From Heloderma charlesbogerti (taxonomy: Eukaryota; Chordata; Lepidosauria; Squamata; Helodermatidae), in the NCBI GenBank assembly GCA_026122225.1, contig JANEZZ010001858.1, positions 2,501-66,500 of the forward strand: a stretch of DNA of 64,000 nt, given 5' to 3'. The notes under the pieces are model-generated. The model had not been told where the DNA came from. It did no database searches and was given only the letters and a program-made list of their open reading frames with translations. Shown here in pieces: positions 22,586-34,400 of this stretch; the first letter of the stretch is position 1, and each line of letters starts with the position of its first letter. A program made the position numbers and the translations under genes.

Positions 22586-23000
22586 ATCTTTTGGCTGCTA
22601 CAAGACTGATATTACAACACTGGAACGGTAAGAGCTCACCACCTATAATGCAATGGATTGAGGACTTTACAACACCAGTAACATTTGAAAGAGTGGTCTA
22701 GAGGCGTCACTGGCAAACGGACTTATATTTGGATATCTGGTCTGCTTTTACTGAAGTTTATGTGTAACCTATTTCTCTATTTTTCTACTTCCTAGAATAT
22801 AATATTTGAAACTGACTTGCTGGTCTATGACCATCATAAAATTGATTGATTGATATTTGAAATGGAGGATTTTTGAATATGTTATATTTTTATTTTGGTT
22901 TTCTTATGTATTTTATTTGTTTTGCTTTGTTAAAACCCACAACAAAAAAATGGGAGAGAAAAAACGATGGTGCCATGGTAAGAAACTCCAGTATATGTGC
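22586..23000. other. Intergenic, LINE-like A/T-rich tail sequence
   Basis: T/A-rich stretch with 'tcttatgtattttatttgtt'; probably a LINE 3' tail. No gene. Confidence 0.4.
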
Positions 23001-23009
23001 CCCATGATG

Positions 23010-24125
23010 TCCTGATGAGCAAATGAGCTCAAAGTGGGCTAGATGAAACAACGATCCGGTGGATCCACAGTTGGCTACAGAATCGGACGCAAAGAGTGCT
23101 TATCAATGGGACCTTCTCAAACTGGGGAGAGGGAATGAGCGGGGTACAGCAGGGCTCAGTCCTGGGCCCAGTGCTCTTCAACATTTTTATTAACTTGCAG
23201 ACCCTGGAGGAGGAGGTGCAGGGAATGCTGATCAAATTTGCAGATGACACAAAATTGGGCGGGATAGTTAATACTTCGGAAGACAGAAACAAAATTCAAA
23301 GTGATCTTGATAGACTGGAGCGCTGGGCAGAAAGCAACAGAATGACATTTAACAGGGATAAATGCCAAGTTCTGCACCTAGGAAAAAGAAATCAAATGCA
23401 CAGTTACAAGATGGGGGATATGTGGCTCAACAACACTACAAGCGAGAAGGATCTTGGAATTGTTGTCGATCACAAGTTGAATATGAGCCAACAACGTGAT
23501 GTGGCTGCAAAAAAGGCCAATGCTCTTTTGGGCTGCATTCATAGAAGCATAGCTTCCAAATCCTGGGAAGTACTAGTTCCCCTCTACTCAGCACTGGTTA
23601 GGCCTCATCTGGAGTACTGTGTCCAGTTCCGGGTACCACACTTGAAGAAGGATGCAGACCAGCTGGAAAGAGTTCAGAGGAGGGCAACAAAGATGATCAG
23701 GGGACTGGAAACAAAGTCTCCCTGTGAGGAGAGACTGAAAGAACTGGGCCTGTTTAGCCTTGAGAAGAGAAGACTGAGGGGAGATAGGATAGCGCTCTTC
23801 AAGTCGTTGAAAGGTTGTCAGAAAGGAAGGCCAGGATCTCTTCTTGGTCATCCCAGAGTGCAGGACACGGAATACTGGGCTCAAGTGACATGAAGTCAGA
23901 TGCCGGCTGAACATCAGGAAAAACATCCTGACTGTTAGAGCAATATGACAATGGGACCCATGACCTGGGGAGGTGGTGGGCTCTCCTGGAGGCGTTCAAG
24001 ACGAGGCTGGACAGCCACCTGTCAGGGATGCTCTGACCTGGATTTCTGCATTGAGCAAGAGGTTGGACGCGATGGCCTTGTAGGCCCCTTCCAACCCTAC
24101 TATTCTATGATTCTGTGATTCTATG
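23010..24125 (+). mobile_element. CR1 LINE, 5'-truncated, RT domain partly preserved
   Basis: The ORF at about 23096-23893 encodes the second half of a CR1 reverse transcriptase: GVQQGSVLGPVLFNIFIN (motif B region), KFADDTKLGG (motif C, FADD), then DKCQVLHLGKRN, NTTSEKDLGIVVDHKLNMSQ and the KSPCEERLKELGLFSLEKRR tail. The product is a LINE replication enzyme. Upstream EN domain and RT motif A are missing, so it is inactive. The 3' end, 'ctattctatgattctgtgat' then 'tctatg', is the normal CR1 terminus. It is the longest CR1 in the window. Confidence 0.92.
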
Positions 24126-24164
24126 TCTTCTCCAAGAAAGAAAGAGGCTATCTGAGAGAGATGG

Positions 24165-24852
24165 ACTAGAGCCATGTACAAATGACCCCTCAAAATTCTC
24201 CACGCTCTTCATGGGCAGAGAAATCAGGGGGGACATTTCACTGCATTTCTCCAGTTGGAGGAGAAATTCTCCAACAGTTTCTTGCACGTTGGGCTCGCCA
24301 CTGGCAAGAGATCTGGCACAACTTTTTTCATTTTTTCCTAAGAGGTTTTGTTTTTTGCCCAATCCCCCATACCTAGCATTGTTCCAGGGCGTGGTGGAGC
24401 AGTGGAAGGAAGGCAAAACCCACTCCAAATGTGAAAGAACATTGCTGGAACTTCTGCAAAGTCGCCTTTTATTTCTAGGGCAGGTTAGAAAAGACAACTC
24501 TCAGGACTTGTCTGAGAAAAATGTCTTCTGGGAAATTCTGGATTAGTGCCTATCATTCTTTTGGACTCCACTCTCTCACCAGGATCATTCAAATGTTACA
24601 TTTCTTAGGGATATGTCTTCTCTCAAACGCAGCACAGGAGATGGCTGTGCAATGAAAGACAGAGCACTCGTGCGCACTCTTCGCCCACCTCTTAAGTAAG
24701 GGAAGCACCAGAACCCTGGACCCGACCCATGACAATTTCTCTGAAATGTCTCCTCCTTTGAATTTCTTTTTGAAAGCAATTTTTTTGTCTATCAAATTGA
24801 ACGAGAATGGTCGAAAATAATGTGGAGGGAATTTTCGGCACGGCACTAAGAC
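24165..24852 (+). mobile_element. CTAGAGCTG-ended non-autonomous DNA element
   Basis: Starts 'ctagagccatgtacaaatga' and ends near 'ttcggcacggcactaag', an imperfect inverted repeat of the start. Internal matches to 8911-9450 in inverse orientation include 'acccgacccatgacaatttc'. About 690 bases, no transposase. Confidence 0.55.
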
Positions 24853-24889
24853 AGAGACAGAGAGACCTGGCAGCGGCAAAGGGACTGGG

Positions 24890-25290
24890 TGAATCTAGGG
24901 TAGGCAGGTGGCCTACTTTACCGAGAGCTGTCCCCTGATTTAAAGATAAGGAGTCATAAGACAGTGTAGCCAAGGTGTCCCTTCTTACAGAGGGGGCTCC
25001 TCTCTTTGAAGGCGTTCTCTCTTCAAGGGGGTGTCCAGCCTGAGTTTGGTTTAAAGATAAAGATTCATAATATAGAGCGGCCAGGTGTCCAATATTTGGA
25101 GGGCTGGCAGAAGTCCATCTTCTGTTGGCAGAAGGTGTCCTCTGTTTGATGGGCTGTCCAGTCAAAATCTGGGTTAGAGACACAGAATTATAAATAGGGT
25201 GGCCAGGTGTCCTGCTTTACAGAGGGTGGGCCTCTACCTGAAGGCATCCTCTCTTTGATGCCCTGTCCAGGTCTGGCGTAAAGTCAAAGA
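24890..25290 (+). repeat. Tandem 'GTGGCCAGGTGTCC' units
   Basis: About three to four imperfect units of roughly 100-130 bases: 'gtaggcaggtggcc' 24900, 'gtagccaaggtgtcccttct' 24966, 'gcggccaggtgtccaatatt' 25077 and 'ggtggccaggtgtcctgctt' 25199. Each is followed by 'agaggg' and a 'ctctttgatgggctgtccag' type segment, then 'tttaaagataaagattcata'. Single units lie at 2985, 31825, 32330 and, reversed, at 51620-51960. Confidence 0.7.
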
Positions 25291-25481
25291 ACTGTAAGGA
25301 GGAAGAGCAGGGCAGGGGCCTTGAAGTTGTCTGTCCACAGTTTGTGGCGCCCGGACAGCAGGCCGGTCAGACGGCCAGATGCCTCGTATTTCTCTTTCAA
25401 CCATCATCCTTATTCCTGAATTTGCACCTCTGCAATGTAAATTTGCACATGTTCTGCTAATTGATTTCCTGGGGGGAGGAC

Positions 25482-25482
25482 G

Positions 25483-25517
<35 letters not shown>

Positions 25518-25536
25518 TCCTTCCTTCCTTCCTTTC
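25482..25536. repeat. (CTGC)n(CTTC)n microsatellite
   Basis: About nine CTGC-type units followed by about five CTTC units. It makes repeated GRQA residues in spurious minus-strand ORFs. Confidence 0.9.
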
Positions 25537-25554
25537 TGGCCATGTGTAAGGGGT

Positions 25555-25670
25555 CACTGACGCGAACCGCGTTCGCGTCTTCTGCGGGCTTTGTGCGAAG
25601 ACGAGGCCAGGTCGAGGCGCACTGAGCCGTGTCACCTTGAACGTTTACGTCGTCTGGAAATGCAGCGGGG
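25555..25670. other. CpG-dense patch with a perfect palindrome
   Basis: GACGCGAAC and its reverse complement GTTCGCGTC flank CGC at 25559-25579. CpG pairs are frequent for about 110 bases, then stop. No promoter motif or ORF explains it. Confidence 0.55.
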
Positions 25671-26060
25671 AGGCAAACTTCCGAGTGTGTGTTGGGGGGG
25701 GGATTTCTTGCCCTAGAATGGGTCAGGGTGGGGGGTGATCCCAGCAGCGCACAGGCGAAGGCTTTAAACCAAAACCAGATGAGGAACCCTCTGCCAACTT
25801 TTCTGGGCGGGGACAATCTGTCGTGGCTGTTTGCCAAAGGAGAGGCGGAGACGCCAGCCAGGCAAATAGAGAGACTTTTCTGCTGCTAAGGGGGATCAGA
25901 TGCTGTTGATCCAAACATCCACGAGGGCAGGGTTCGGAATGTGGCCCGCCGGACTGAGAAGCGCCGGTGCGGTCACTATGCTGGTGCTGGGTGGGCCTAG
26001 CAAAGGAGGCCGGATGGAAAAGATCGGGGCGGGGGGAATGTCTTTCAGCTCGAGGGGTAG
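25671..26060. other. Intergenic, no gene seen
   Basis: No coding structure; the hAT-like copy on the right may begin within it. Confidence 0.4.
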
Positions 26061-26061
26061 A

Positions 26062-26370
26062 CTCGGTTCCAGGGAAGCTCTTGGGGGCCACATTCCAGTA
26101 GTGGGCGGGCCACGGGCAAAAGGGGCAGGGCCCAGATACTTTAAAAAAAGACTGACCTATTTTAGCTTAAAGCTGTTCCGGCCAGTAATGAAACCTTAGG
26201 GGAGGCATTTCAACTTTTTAGAATGGGGGAGAAATGGCACGAAAGCGAGGAAGCCAGTAAACCATAAGTGGTCGAGGGGAAAGTGGGAGGAGCCAAGTGA
26301 AAGGGGTGTGGCCATCTGGGGAACCCTGGGGGGCCGGATATTTGGCTCGCAGGCAGGTTGAACAGCCTCA
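26062..26370 (+). mobile_element. Non-autonomous hAT-like element, plus copy
   Basis: In family order: 'gggggccacattccagtagt', 'ttttagcttaaagctgttcc', 'taatgaaaccttaggggagg', 'catttcaactttttagaatg', 'cagtaaaccataagtggtcg', 'gggtgtggccatctggggaa' and 'gcaggttgaaca'. One of the fullest copies. Confidence 0.7.
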
Positions 26371-26454
26371 GAGTCCATGATGCAAAATCAGGTTGTTTTG
26401 AAAATCCTTGTGTTCATTTTAAAAAAGGATGTCTAGCCTTTGTGGGGATTGCGG

Positions 26455-26530
26455 CCTTCCCATACCTGATGACCTCCAGATGTGTTTGCAGGCTGATGGG
26501 AGTTATGGTTCAACACATCTGGAAGGCTCC
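26455..26530 (+). mobile_element. ACTACAACTCCCA-type MITE, diverged
   Basis: 'ctccagatgtgtttgcagg' and 'gatgggagttatggttcaac' form the ends; central part decayed. Confidence 0.5.
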
Positions 26531-27094
26531 GGATTGGGGAAAGCTGAAATTAATGGTTGCCATAACCGTCTCTTTCCAAATAGGCTTTCTGCCATTTGGA
26601 ATTACAGATCCCCCTCCTTCTTCCCTTGTGTGTCATGTCTTCAGTTGAGATAGTCAGCCTGAGAGCAGGACTCTCCTCTTCATCAGCTCCTCTTGGAGCC
26701 TTTTGGGGTGAAGGGGTATAACCACTGTAAATAAAAGGAAGGCAATGCATTTTTAAAAAATGGATGAGTGCAAATTGGGGATCGGCAAATGGGTGCCCTT
26801 CCCTGCACAGCTCATCATTAACTGGGGGGATTCATTGGGGGGATTTGCTCCCCCTGGCCGCCCTGATGGCTGTAGAGGTTTAGACAGCTATGAAAAAGGG
26901 GATGAGTCAAAATGATGGAGGGGGGGGGGCTGTTCTCCACCATAGCTAAATGGAATCTCGGAATAGCGCTCGCTGGGATGAAGAGCCAGGGTCACGGCTG
27001 GAAAACTCTGGCTAGGAAACAGGCCGCTGAATGAGACGGCGCTGACTTGGAAAGCACCTGCATTCTTTCCGTCCAGGGCACCAGTGTCGTCCAG

Positions 27095-27330
27095 GGCTGG
27101 CGCCAAGAGTCGGCATGGCTGGGCACCTGCCAAGGACCCACACCCCCGCAGGGGCCCCCCGACAAGAGTCGCCTGGAATTGCTCTTCCTGTTCCCCAATG
27201 GAACCTGCTTGTTTCCCTTCCTCTCGCTCCGGCCCAGACAACGGTGGTGGCGAGGAAAAGGAGCAGCAGACGCGCTGGCCACCTGGCTCCCTGGCTCTCG
27301 GCCTGGCGGGCAAGCAGGTGGGAGCCATCA
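27095..27330 (+). repeat. G+C-rich dispersed repeat
   Basis: 'ctggcgccaagagtcggcat', 'ccccgcaggggccccc' and 'ctccggcccagacaacggtg' also occur at 1885-2420, and reversed at 43980-44230. Confidence 0.55.
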
Positions 27331-27770
27331 CGAGGGGGAGGAAAACCTGGAATCATTGACTGCACAAGCTGGGTGGAAGCCATTTTGGATCCACATTCCC
27401 GCCCCTGACAGCAGGTGGGCTCCCAAAGAAGGTGGGGCCCGGCCAAAAGTGGGTGGAGTTACAGATGTAACTCACCTTTGTGCCGTGTACAACCGAGCAG
27501 GGAGGTGGGGAGACCTTGGCACCTGGACATCCTTCTCCCCCCATTTCTGGCATGGTTGATTTTCATTTCTTGATGTATTTATTGTTACATTTCTATCCCG
27601 CCTTTTTTCCCTCTTGCAAGGAACCCGAGGCGGCTCACGTGGACCTCTTCCCGCTCCACACAGACGTTTCAGGGGAGGGGCAGTATTCCAAGAATTAGAG
27701 ACAGGATATATTCACAGTCCCCCATCAGAAATTGAACTTTGGGAAGGTGCTGAACCCTGAACGACGGCAA

Positions 27771-28197
27771 CTAGAGCTGAGCCCAAAAATTTCCTCAGCA
27801 TTGTTCTGAGGTTTTACTTTTCTTACCTGCCCCGTAGAAGTAAAAGGCCACTTTTCAGGATCTTCTCCCAGTTTTCTTCACTGTTCTTTGCGTGGTTGCC
27901 ACCTTCCTTCCCTCTTCTCCCCCCCCCATGCACCAGAATAAATGGGCAATGGGGCATTGTGGAGGATGGAAATTGGGGTCCAGGCAGCGCAAAAAACCTT
28001 TGCAAAAAAAAGAAAGGGAAAGACAGTGGATGGGTTACAACCCCTGCCAACGGCGAGCCCTACCTGTGAGAAGCCTTTGGCAAATTTCTCCTCCCCCAGA
28101 GAAATGTGGTGAATTGCCCCCCCCCCCATAAAATGGTGAATTGTCTCTGCCCACAAACCAGGTGGCGAATTTAGAGAGGCCATTTAGCTGAAGCTAA
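27771..28197 (+). mobile_element. CTAGAGCTG-ended non-autonomous DNA element
   Basis: Starts 'ctagagctgagcccaaaaat' and ends 'ggccatttagctgaagcta', imperfect inverted ends. Internal 'aaatgggcaatggggcattg' matches 'tatggggtattgtggaaacg' of the 8911 copy in position. Confidence 0.5.
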
Positions 28198-28443
28198 CTA
28201 CAGGATTCTTTCCTTGGGTCACTTCCTCCACGGGCCTGTTTTCTCTCACCTGCCCAGCAGGGGGTGCAGCTGAGCCGTGCTCTCCTCCGACAGGTGCCAA
28301 GGTGGACTTGGCGAGGGTCCAGGTTTCCACCCCCTTGGGGAGTTGGCACTGCAGATGCCGGATCCTGTTTGCAGCTGGGACAAGACCTGTTCCGCCAGCT
28401 GCTTCCCCCCCCCAACCCCCCAGGAGAATTGGAGCTGCTCAGA

Positions 28444-28486
28444 ATGTCCTTGTGTGTTCTGCTGTGCCTGGCGGCATTTGCTCAAA
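28444..28486 (+). CDS. Mucin-like gene, coding exon 1
   Basis: Encodes the signal peptide and ends after one base of a codon, at donor GTAAGT (28487). Confidence 0.75.
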
Positions 28487-31400
28487 GTAAGTAGTTGCGG
28501 GGATTGGATCCCACGGGCAACAGCGTGGGGCAAATGCAGAATTGTGGTAGCCAGGATACCACTGTAATGGGCATAACCTGGGATCTCGCACGAGGCAGCT
28601 CCTCTAGAGAAACTGAATGCCCTCTGCCAAAGACAGCGAAGTTGCCAACTTTCCAAAATGCCTCTGTCACTTTGCATTCTCACGATAGCTTGTGGTCTGG
28701 CATGTGCGGCATTTTCCGCTGCAAAAGCCTTCACCTCCTCTTCCTAAGCAGGAAGGTTTAACAGCACAAGCGTAAGCTAGGCAGGGTCTTTTGAGTCAGT
28801 TGGCACTGAGGCCGAAAGGACCGAGCGTGGGCTTCGGGATTTCCTTTGTCCCCTTTTTCTCAGAGATTAAGGAGGTGAGTAAGTCGATCTAAGCAGAGGA
28901 CAGGCACAGACAGTCATCAGAGGACTCGAAAATAAGTTCTCAGTGACATGAAGAATAAACAGACATCTCGCTAACTGATAAGCCACATAAGCACAAATAA
29001 TAATAATAAATAATAATAAATTGTAGTTCTTAAGGCTATTTTGGCCCAGAGAACGTTGTCGTGTGATGGCATACAAATAAGCAAACAACATTTTAATTTA
29101 ATTCAGTGTAAGCTGCCGTCCTATCCTGCAGGGGTGTTGAACCTCCAGCTGCCAAGTTCAGCTCTCCAAGATTTCGCACCCTTTCCCTCTGTTTGCTGAT
29201 CATTTGGTGATTTCCTGGCTTTTCCCCTGGAAGTGAGTCTCATAGACCTTAACAGAACTTACTGCTTGAGTAGATGTACTCTGTATGCAGGACTGCCCTG
29301 CAGGGAGATTTCTGTCCCTATTTTCTATGCAAGCATATTCAAAGCAGCTCAGAATAGATCCCAAAATGAAAACCATTAAAAAAAAAAGCTTCATAACAAA
29401 TCCAAGTCATAATAACATCAACGTAATCCAGTTTTGGAGGCGTTGGAATAAGCTGGATACATATCTTTGCTTGCTTGTTTATTTGTTAGGAATTTAACTC
29501 CCCCCCCCCCCATAAACGTTCCCAGGGCAGCTTGCAATCAAAAACATTTTCCTCTTCCCTCCCCACCCCTTTTGCCTTGTGTGTCGTGTATGTTTTAGAG
29601 CATCAACCTTCAAGCAGGGACTACTTTGTTTAACTGGTTGAATGTAAACCTCTAGGAGAGGGTGGGGGGGGCTGATAAACATACTTTAAAGAAATACAGA
29701 CTGGGAAGAATCAAATATGGGTGATAAAACCAAAGCTGCACATTTTCAAAGCAGCGTAAAAACTGACACTGGAGGGGTAAAAACATTGAATGAAAGGGTC
29801 TGGAAAGTAATTCAGAAGATTCTCTTTGCCTGCTGGTGTCCAGATGGCATCAAAGTTAGTGCTTAATTGGGGATTTAGGGTGCATGTTTAGACAGAGAAA
29901 ACTCCCACAATTCTCTGCGTGCTCCAGACGGCCATGCTACAGGAGAGGTTCCCATAGATGATGTGTTCCCCGCAGAAAACGGGGTGGCTCTTGCCAGTTG
30001 TACTGGTTTCTGTAGCAGTCACTTTTGAGTTTCCATCTCTCTGTGTCTCTGTCTCTTGTGGTTTCTCAGAAATTATATACACCTTGCACGCTCAAAGGGG
30101 CTATTCCTAAACTGACTAGTTATTTTAATGTGGCATCTCCGGTGATTTAGATTTTCAGGTCCTTGGGGTGACCCCAGCATGGGTCGCCCCTTCACACTAG
30201 ATCTCAGGAAAGTAATCCGAGACCGCCCCATCAGCTGCAATTCAGTAAAACATCCACTGGAAACACGGAGAGACGTATCTGTTTAGTAAATGTATAGATC
30301 CCCCTTCCGCCCAAATGGCTCATAAGGCATGTTTGTTTTTTCAGCGTATTAGTAATACTTGTATACCACTTAATATAATAAAATCTCTGAGCGGTTTGCA
30401 GAGAAAAACATTAAATATCACTGTTAAATATATATATTTAAATATATATGCGATATAATGTATATGTGAGTGTGTGTGTGAGAGAGAGAGGTATATTGCA
30501 TATACAATATAACACTCAGCAACGACAACTTCCATTGGCAAAGGTAAAATAAAAAGAAGCAATCAAACAGAGCAGAGTCATGATGACAGCAGCAAAGTAT
30601 TACGACAATACATTTATTTATTTACAGCATCTTTACTCCGCTCTTGGCCAAAAAAGGCTCCGAGAGGACTTACAGAGATTAATGACAGAGACGGTTCCCT
30701 GCCCTCAGGCTTACAATGGAAAAGACACAACACAGAAGGAAAAGCCCTTGGGAGGGAGGAGGAAAAAGCAAAACTCAAGCAATTAGTTCCAAAATTCTGC
30801 TAGGTCTTCTTTCTGGCAGGGAAGGGTGAAGCAAATTCTCTGCGGCGGTCTCTTTTCTGGCCAATGTATGGGGCAAGGTTTTATTTGATTGATTGATTGA
30901 TTGAAAACATTTGTATCCTGCCCCATATCATTAAGATCTCAGGGTGGCATGCAGATAAAATCAATTTAAAGGGTACAAAACAATAAATAATTGAAACACC
31001 TAAAAACACATTAAACCATGAAACAAGAGAATAGCAGTAGGTTGGCCTCCCCTTGCTATGTTGTTCATGCTGGTGGGCAGGATGAATTCTGATAGTAAAA
31101 CAATGTTTTCCAAAAACATGCCTGCAGTTTCAATTTCTCTGTGCGTCCGATGGATTTCAGGACTGCTGTTCAGTCGCTCTGACTGGCTTCTCAGAGACCT
31201 GGAGCAGAGAGGTGGCCATTTCCCGGTGGCTTTGGTGGTGTGCCGAAACCCACCAAAAAACTTGGTTCCTCCTTCGGGCTTCAAAAATGTAGGCAGGTTG
31301 GCCGTGCCCCCCCCCCCCATGAGAGCCAAGGAATTCAGAGCCAGCCGGTCCGGTAAGGAGAAGGCCGCAATGTGGCTACTTGCTCTGAGAATGCCGCAGA

Positions 31401-34400
31401 GTCTTCAGTGCACTCCGTGGGATGCCCGCAAAGCCATTTTGTGGCACTGTGAACATGTTATTTCAGAGGTTGTTCCCAAATTGCGTGGTGTTGGTCTGGC
31501 TTTGGCACCCCTCGGGCCGTTCGGCAGTGAGGCAGGAGGCCAATTCAGCAGGGCTTTTCCTGGGGTCAGTGGGCCGGGTGCTGCAACCCAATCGCCCGTC
31601 TGTGAGCATTATTTGCAGAATGAGGTGGAACCTGCTACAAGCTGGCCAGGGGAGAAACCCGATCCCTTGTTGCATTATTTCAGCATGACCCAAGGCAAGG
31701 CTAGAAGATGGCAGAATTAACACTCCGCAGTCAAGAGGGAAGGAAGAAGGCTGCACTCTTTCAGGGCCTAAAGGAGATGGGGGTTCCTGGGGTTCCGACA
31801 GCAGCAAAGGGAGTTGGAAGCAGGGTGGCCAGGTGTGCTCCTTTCCAGAGAACAGTCCTCTTTCCAAAGCTGTCCTCTGTTTCATTTATTTTTTCTATTT
31901 ATTTCCAATATTTATATACCGCTCCACATCACGAGATTTCGGAGTGGTGAGCAAACAAAGCTAAAAGAAGAAACCACCAGGTTAAAACTGTTAAAACGTT
32001 TTTTAAAAAGACAAATTCCAGTAAGGCTGAATTTAGTAAACCACAGCTGGTCATGCAAGGGGGGCCTCTCGAAATAACAGTGTCTTCAGGAGGCATCGGG
32101 AGGAGCACAACATTGGTGCCTGCCTGACCTCCAAAGGCAGGGAGTTCTGCAGGAAGGGGGCCACCACACTGAAGGCTCTTTTCCTGGTGGGCTCCAACCA
32201 GGCCATGGGTCCATGTGGAATTACCAGGCCCTCCAGTGACCTCAGTGACCTCAGGTTGGTAAAGAAGGAGGCGTGCTCTCAGGTGTTCATGGGCTGGCCA
32301 GTCCAAGTTAAAGAGTGATATGAATATATGGTGGCCAGGTGACCTGTCTTTCAGAAAGCATCCTCTGTTCGATGGTCAGTCAGGCCAAGTCTGGTTTACA
32401 GCCAAAGAACCGCAAGGAGGAACAGCAGGGCAGGGCCCTTGGAGCTGCCTGTCAACGGTTCTGTTTACGGGATTTCTATCCTGCCCTTCCAAAATGCACA
32501 CCGGGCCGCTTCCAAATGTTAGAACGGCAAATGACAAAGGCGCTGAGAACAGCGCCGACCGCACTGGATGCTTCAAAGCAGGCAGGGATCTGTTTGGTGC
32601 TTGTTTGGAAGGAGCGGAGCTTCCCTCACCGTGTGGAATGTCAGAATGCAAGCTCCTTGGGGCAGAAGCCACTGAGCGCGAGATATTGCAGGAGAACGAG
32701 ATGGCAATATATTGTACGTCCTCTCTGAGAAGGAAGGTGGTCCTTTGGGAGCGTGTGAGTGAGAGTGAGAGTGAGAGAGTGAGAGAGAGAGAGAGATCTG
32801 GCAATGGCAATCCTAATTAATGGTAATAAAACTGGGGAAATGTGTAAAATACATTGTAGGGGAAAGATTGTTCCTTGCAACCACAAAAAAAGCCTCAAAA
32901 GGGATGAGTCGCTTTTGATTTGTGTTGCAAAGGGAATGCAAGAAGAACCTTGAGGGGATTTCTGGGCTAAAGGGGGAGATGCAGAGCTGGTAATCCTGAA
33001 TCTGGCACTTGCCAGCTGAATGCTTCTGAGAACCAGAGATAGACTGCCTCTGGCCCTGGAGGCTCTCTTAAGGTCCCACAATGGCAAAGAGCTGTCAAGG
33101 GAACAGATGCTGTGATTTCCTTCCTTCCACAGCTGCCCTCAGAGAGGCGACGGCCGCTACCCCAACGGCACACGCCACCACCTCAAATGGGCCCACGAGT
33201 GAGACAAACGCCACCACCCGCCTGACCAGTCCAGCTCCGTCGTCTGCTCCCTGGCCCACCCAAGCTGCCGGCAACACCACCGAAACGGGCAATGGTACCT
33301 CGGGGCCTGCTGTCACGACATCTCTGGCCAGCTCCAGAGAGCCACTGCTCACTAGCCCAGCAACTGAGTCTGCTAGCCGCAGCAGCACAGCCACAGGTAA
33401 GCAGAGGCCTTGCAATCCCCTCCAGCCCGCTTGGTGTCCTGTCTTTGCCATGGGGGGCAACACCTGTTCACCAGCTGAGGCAGCTGGGCTGGAGGGCAGA
33501 TGTGTGGGACTGCAGCGCCTATCGTCCCCAGCCAACATGGCCACTGATGGATTAACTGGTGGGTCATCTTCGTTGCTGTTGCTTTAAAAAGGCATCCCGT
33601 CTCAGCTGCTGTGTAAATGTTGTTGTTCAGTCGTTCAGTCGTGTCCGACTCTTCGTGACCCCATGGACCATAGCACGCCAGGCCTTCCTGTCCTGCGCTC
33701 TCTCCCGGAGCGTGCTCAAGTTCATATTCATTGCATCCGTGATGCTATCTAGCCATCTCATCCTCTGCCGTCCCCTTCTCCTTTTTCCTTCAGTCTTTCC
33801 CAGCATCAGGGTCTTTCCAGGGAGTTTTCTCTTCGCATTAGGTGGCCAAAATATTTGAGCTTCAGCTTCATTATCTGTCCTTCCAAGGAGCACTCAGGGT
33901 TGATTTCCTTTAGGATGGACTGATTTGACCTCCTTGCAGTCCAGGGGACTCGTAAGAGTCTTCTCCAGCACCACAGTTCGAAAGCATCAATTCTTCGGCA
34001 CTCAGCCTTCCTTATAGTCCAGCTCTCACAGCCATACGTTGCTACTGGGAAAACCATAGCTTTGATTAGACAGACCTTTGTCGGCAAGGTGATGTCTCTG
34101 CTTCTTACTATGCTGTCTAGGTTTGCCATAGCTTTCCTCCCAAGGAGCAAGCGTCTTTTAATTTCATGGCTACAGTCACCGTCTGCGGTGATCTTGGAGC
34201 CCAAGAAAGTGAAATCTGTCACTGCTTCCATTTCTTCCCCTTCTATATGCCAGGAAGTGATGGGGCCAGATGCCATGATCTTAGTTTTTTGAATGTTGAG
34301 TTTCAAGCCAGGTTTTGCACTCTCCTCTTTCACCCTCAGCAAGAGGCTCTTTAGATCCTCTTTGCTTTCTGCCATTAGGGTGGTATCGTCTGCGTATCAG

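Larger units (their letters stand above)
28487..33132 (+). other. Mucin-like gene, intron 1
   Basis: 4.6 kb. Holds a half MITE at 29876-29945, a LINE remnant around 30600-31010, an L2-like LINE at 31890-32310, and 'GTGGCCAGGTGTCC' pieces at 31825 and 32330. A/T-rich (TA)n-like sequence with a (GT)n(GA)n run lies at about 30425-30495, and (GA)n at 32756-32793. No further coding exon seen. Confidence 0.7.

Noticed and set aside
28264..28443. Upstream in-frame extension of the mucin-like protein to Met at 28264
   Set aside because: It would bury the signal peptide 60 residues inside the protein; the region is better read as 5' leader.
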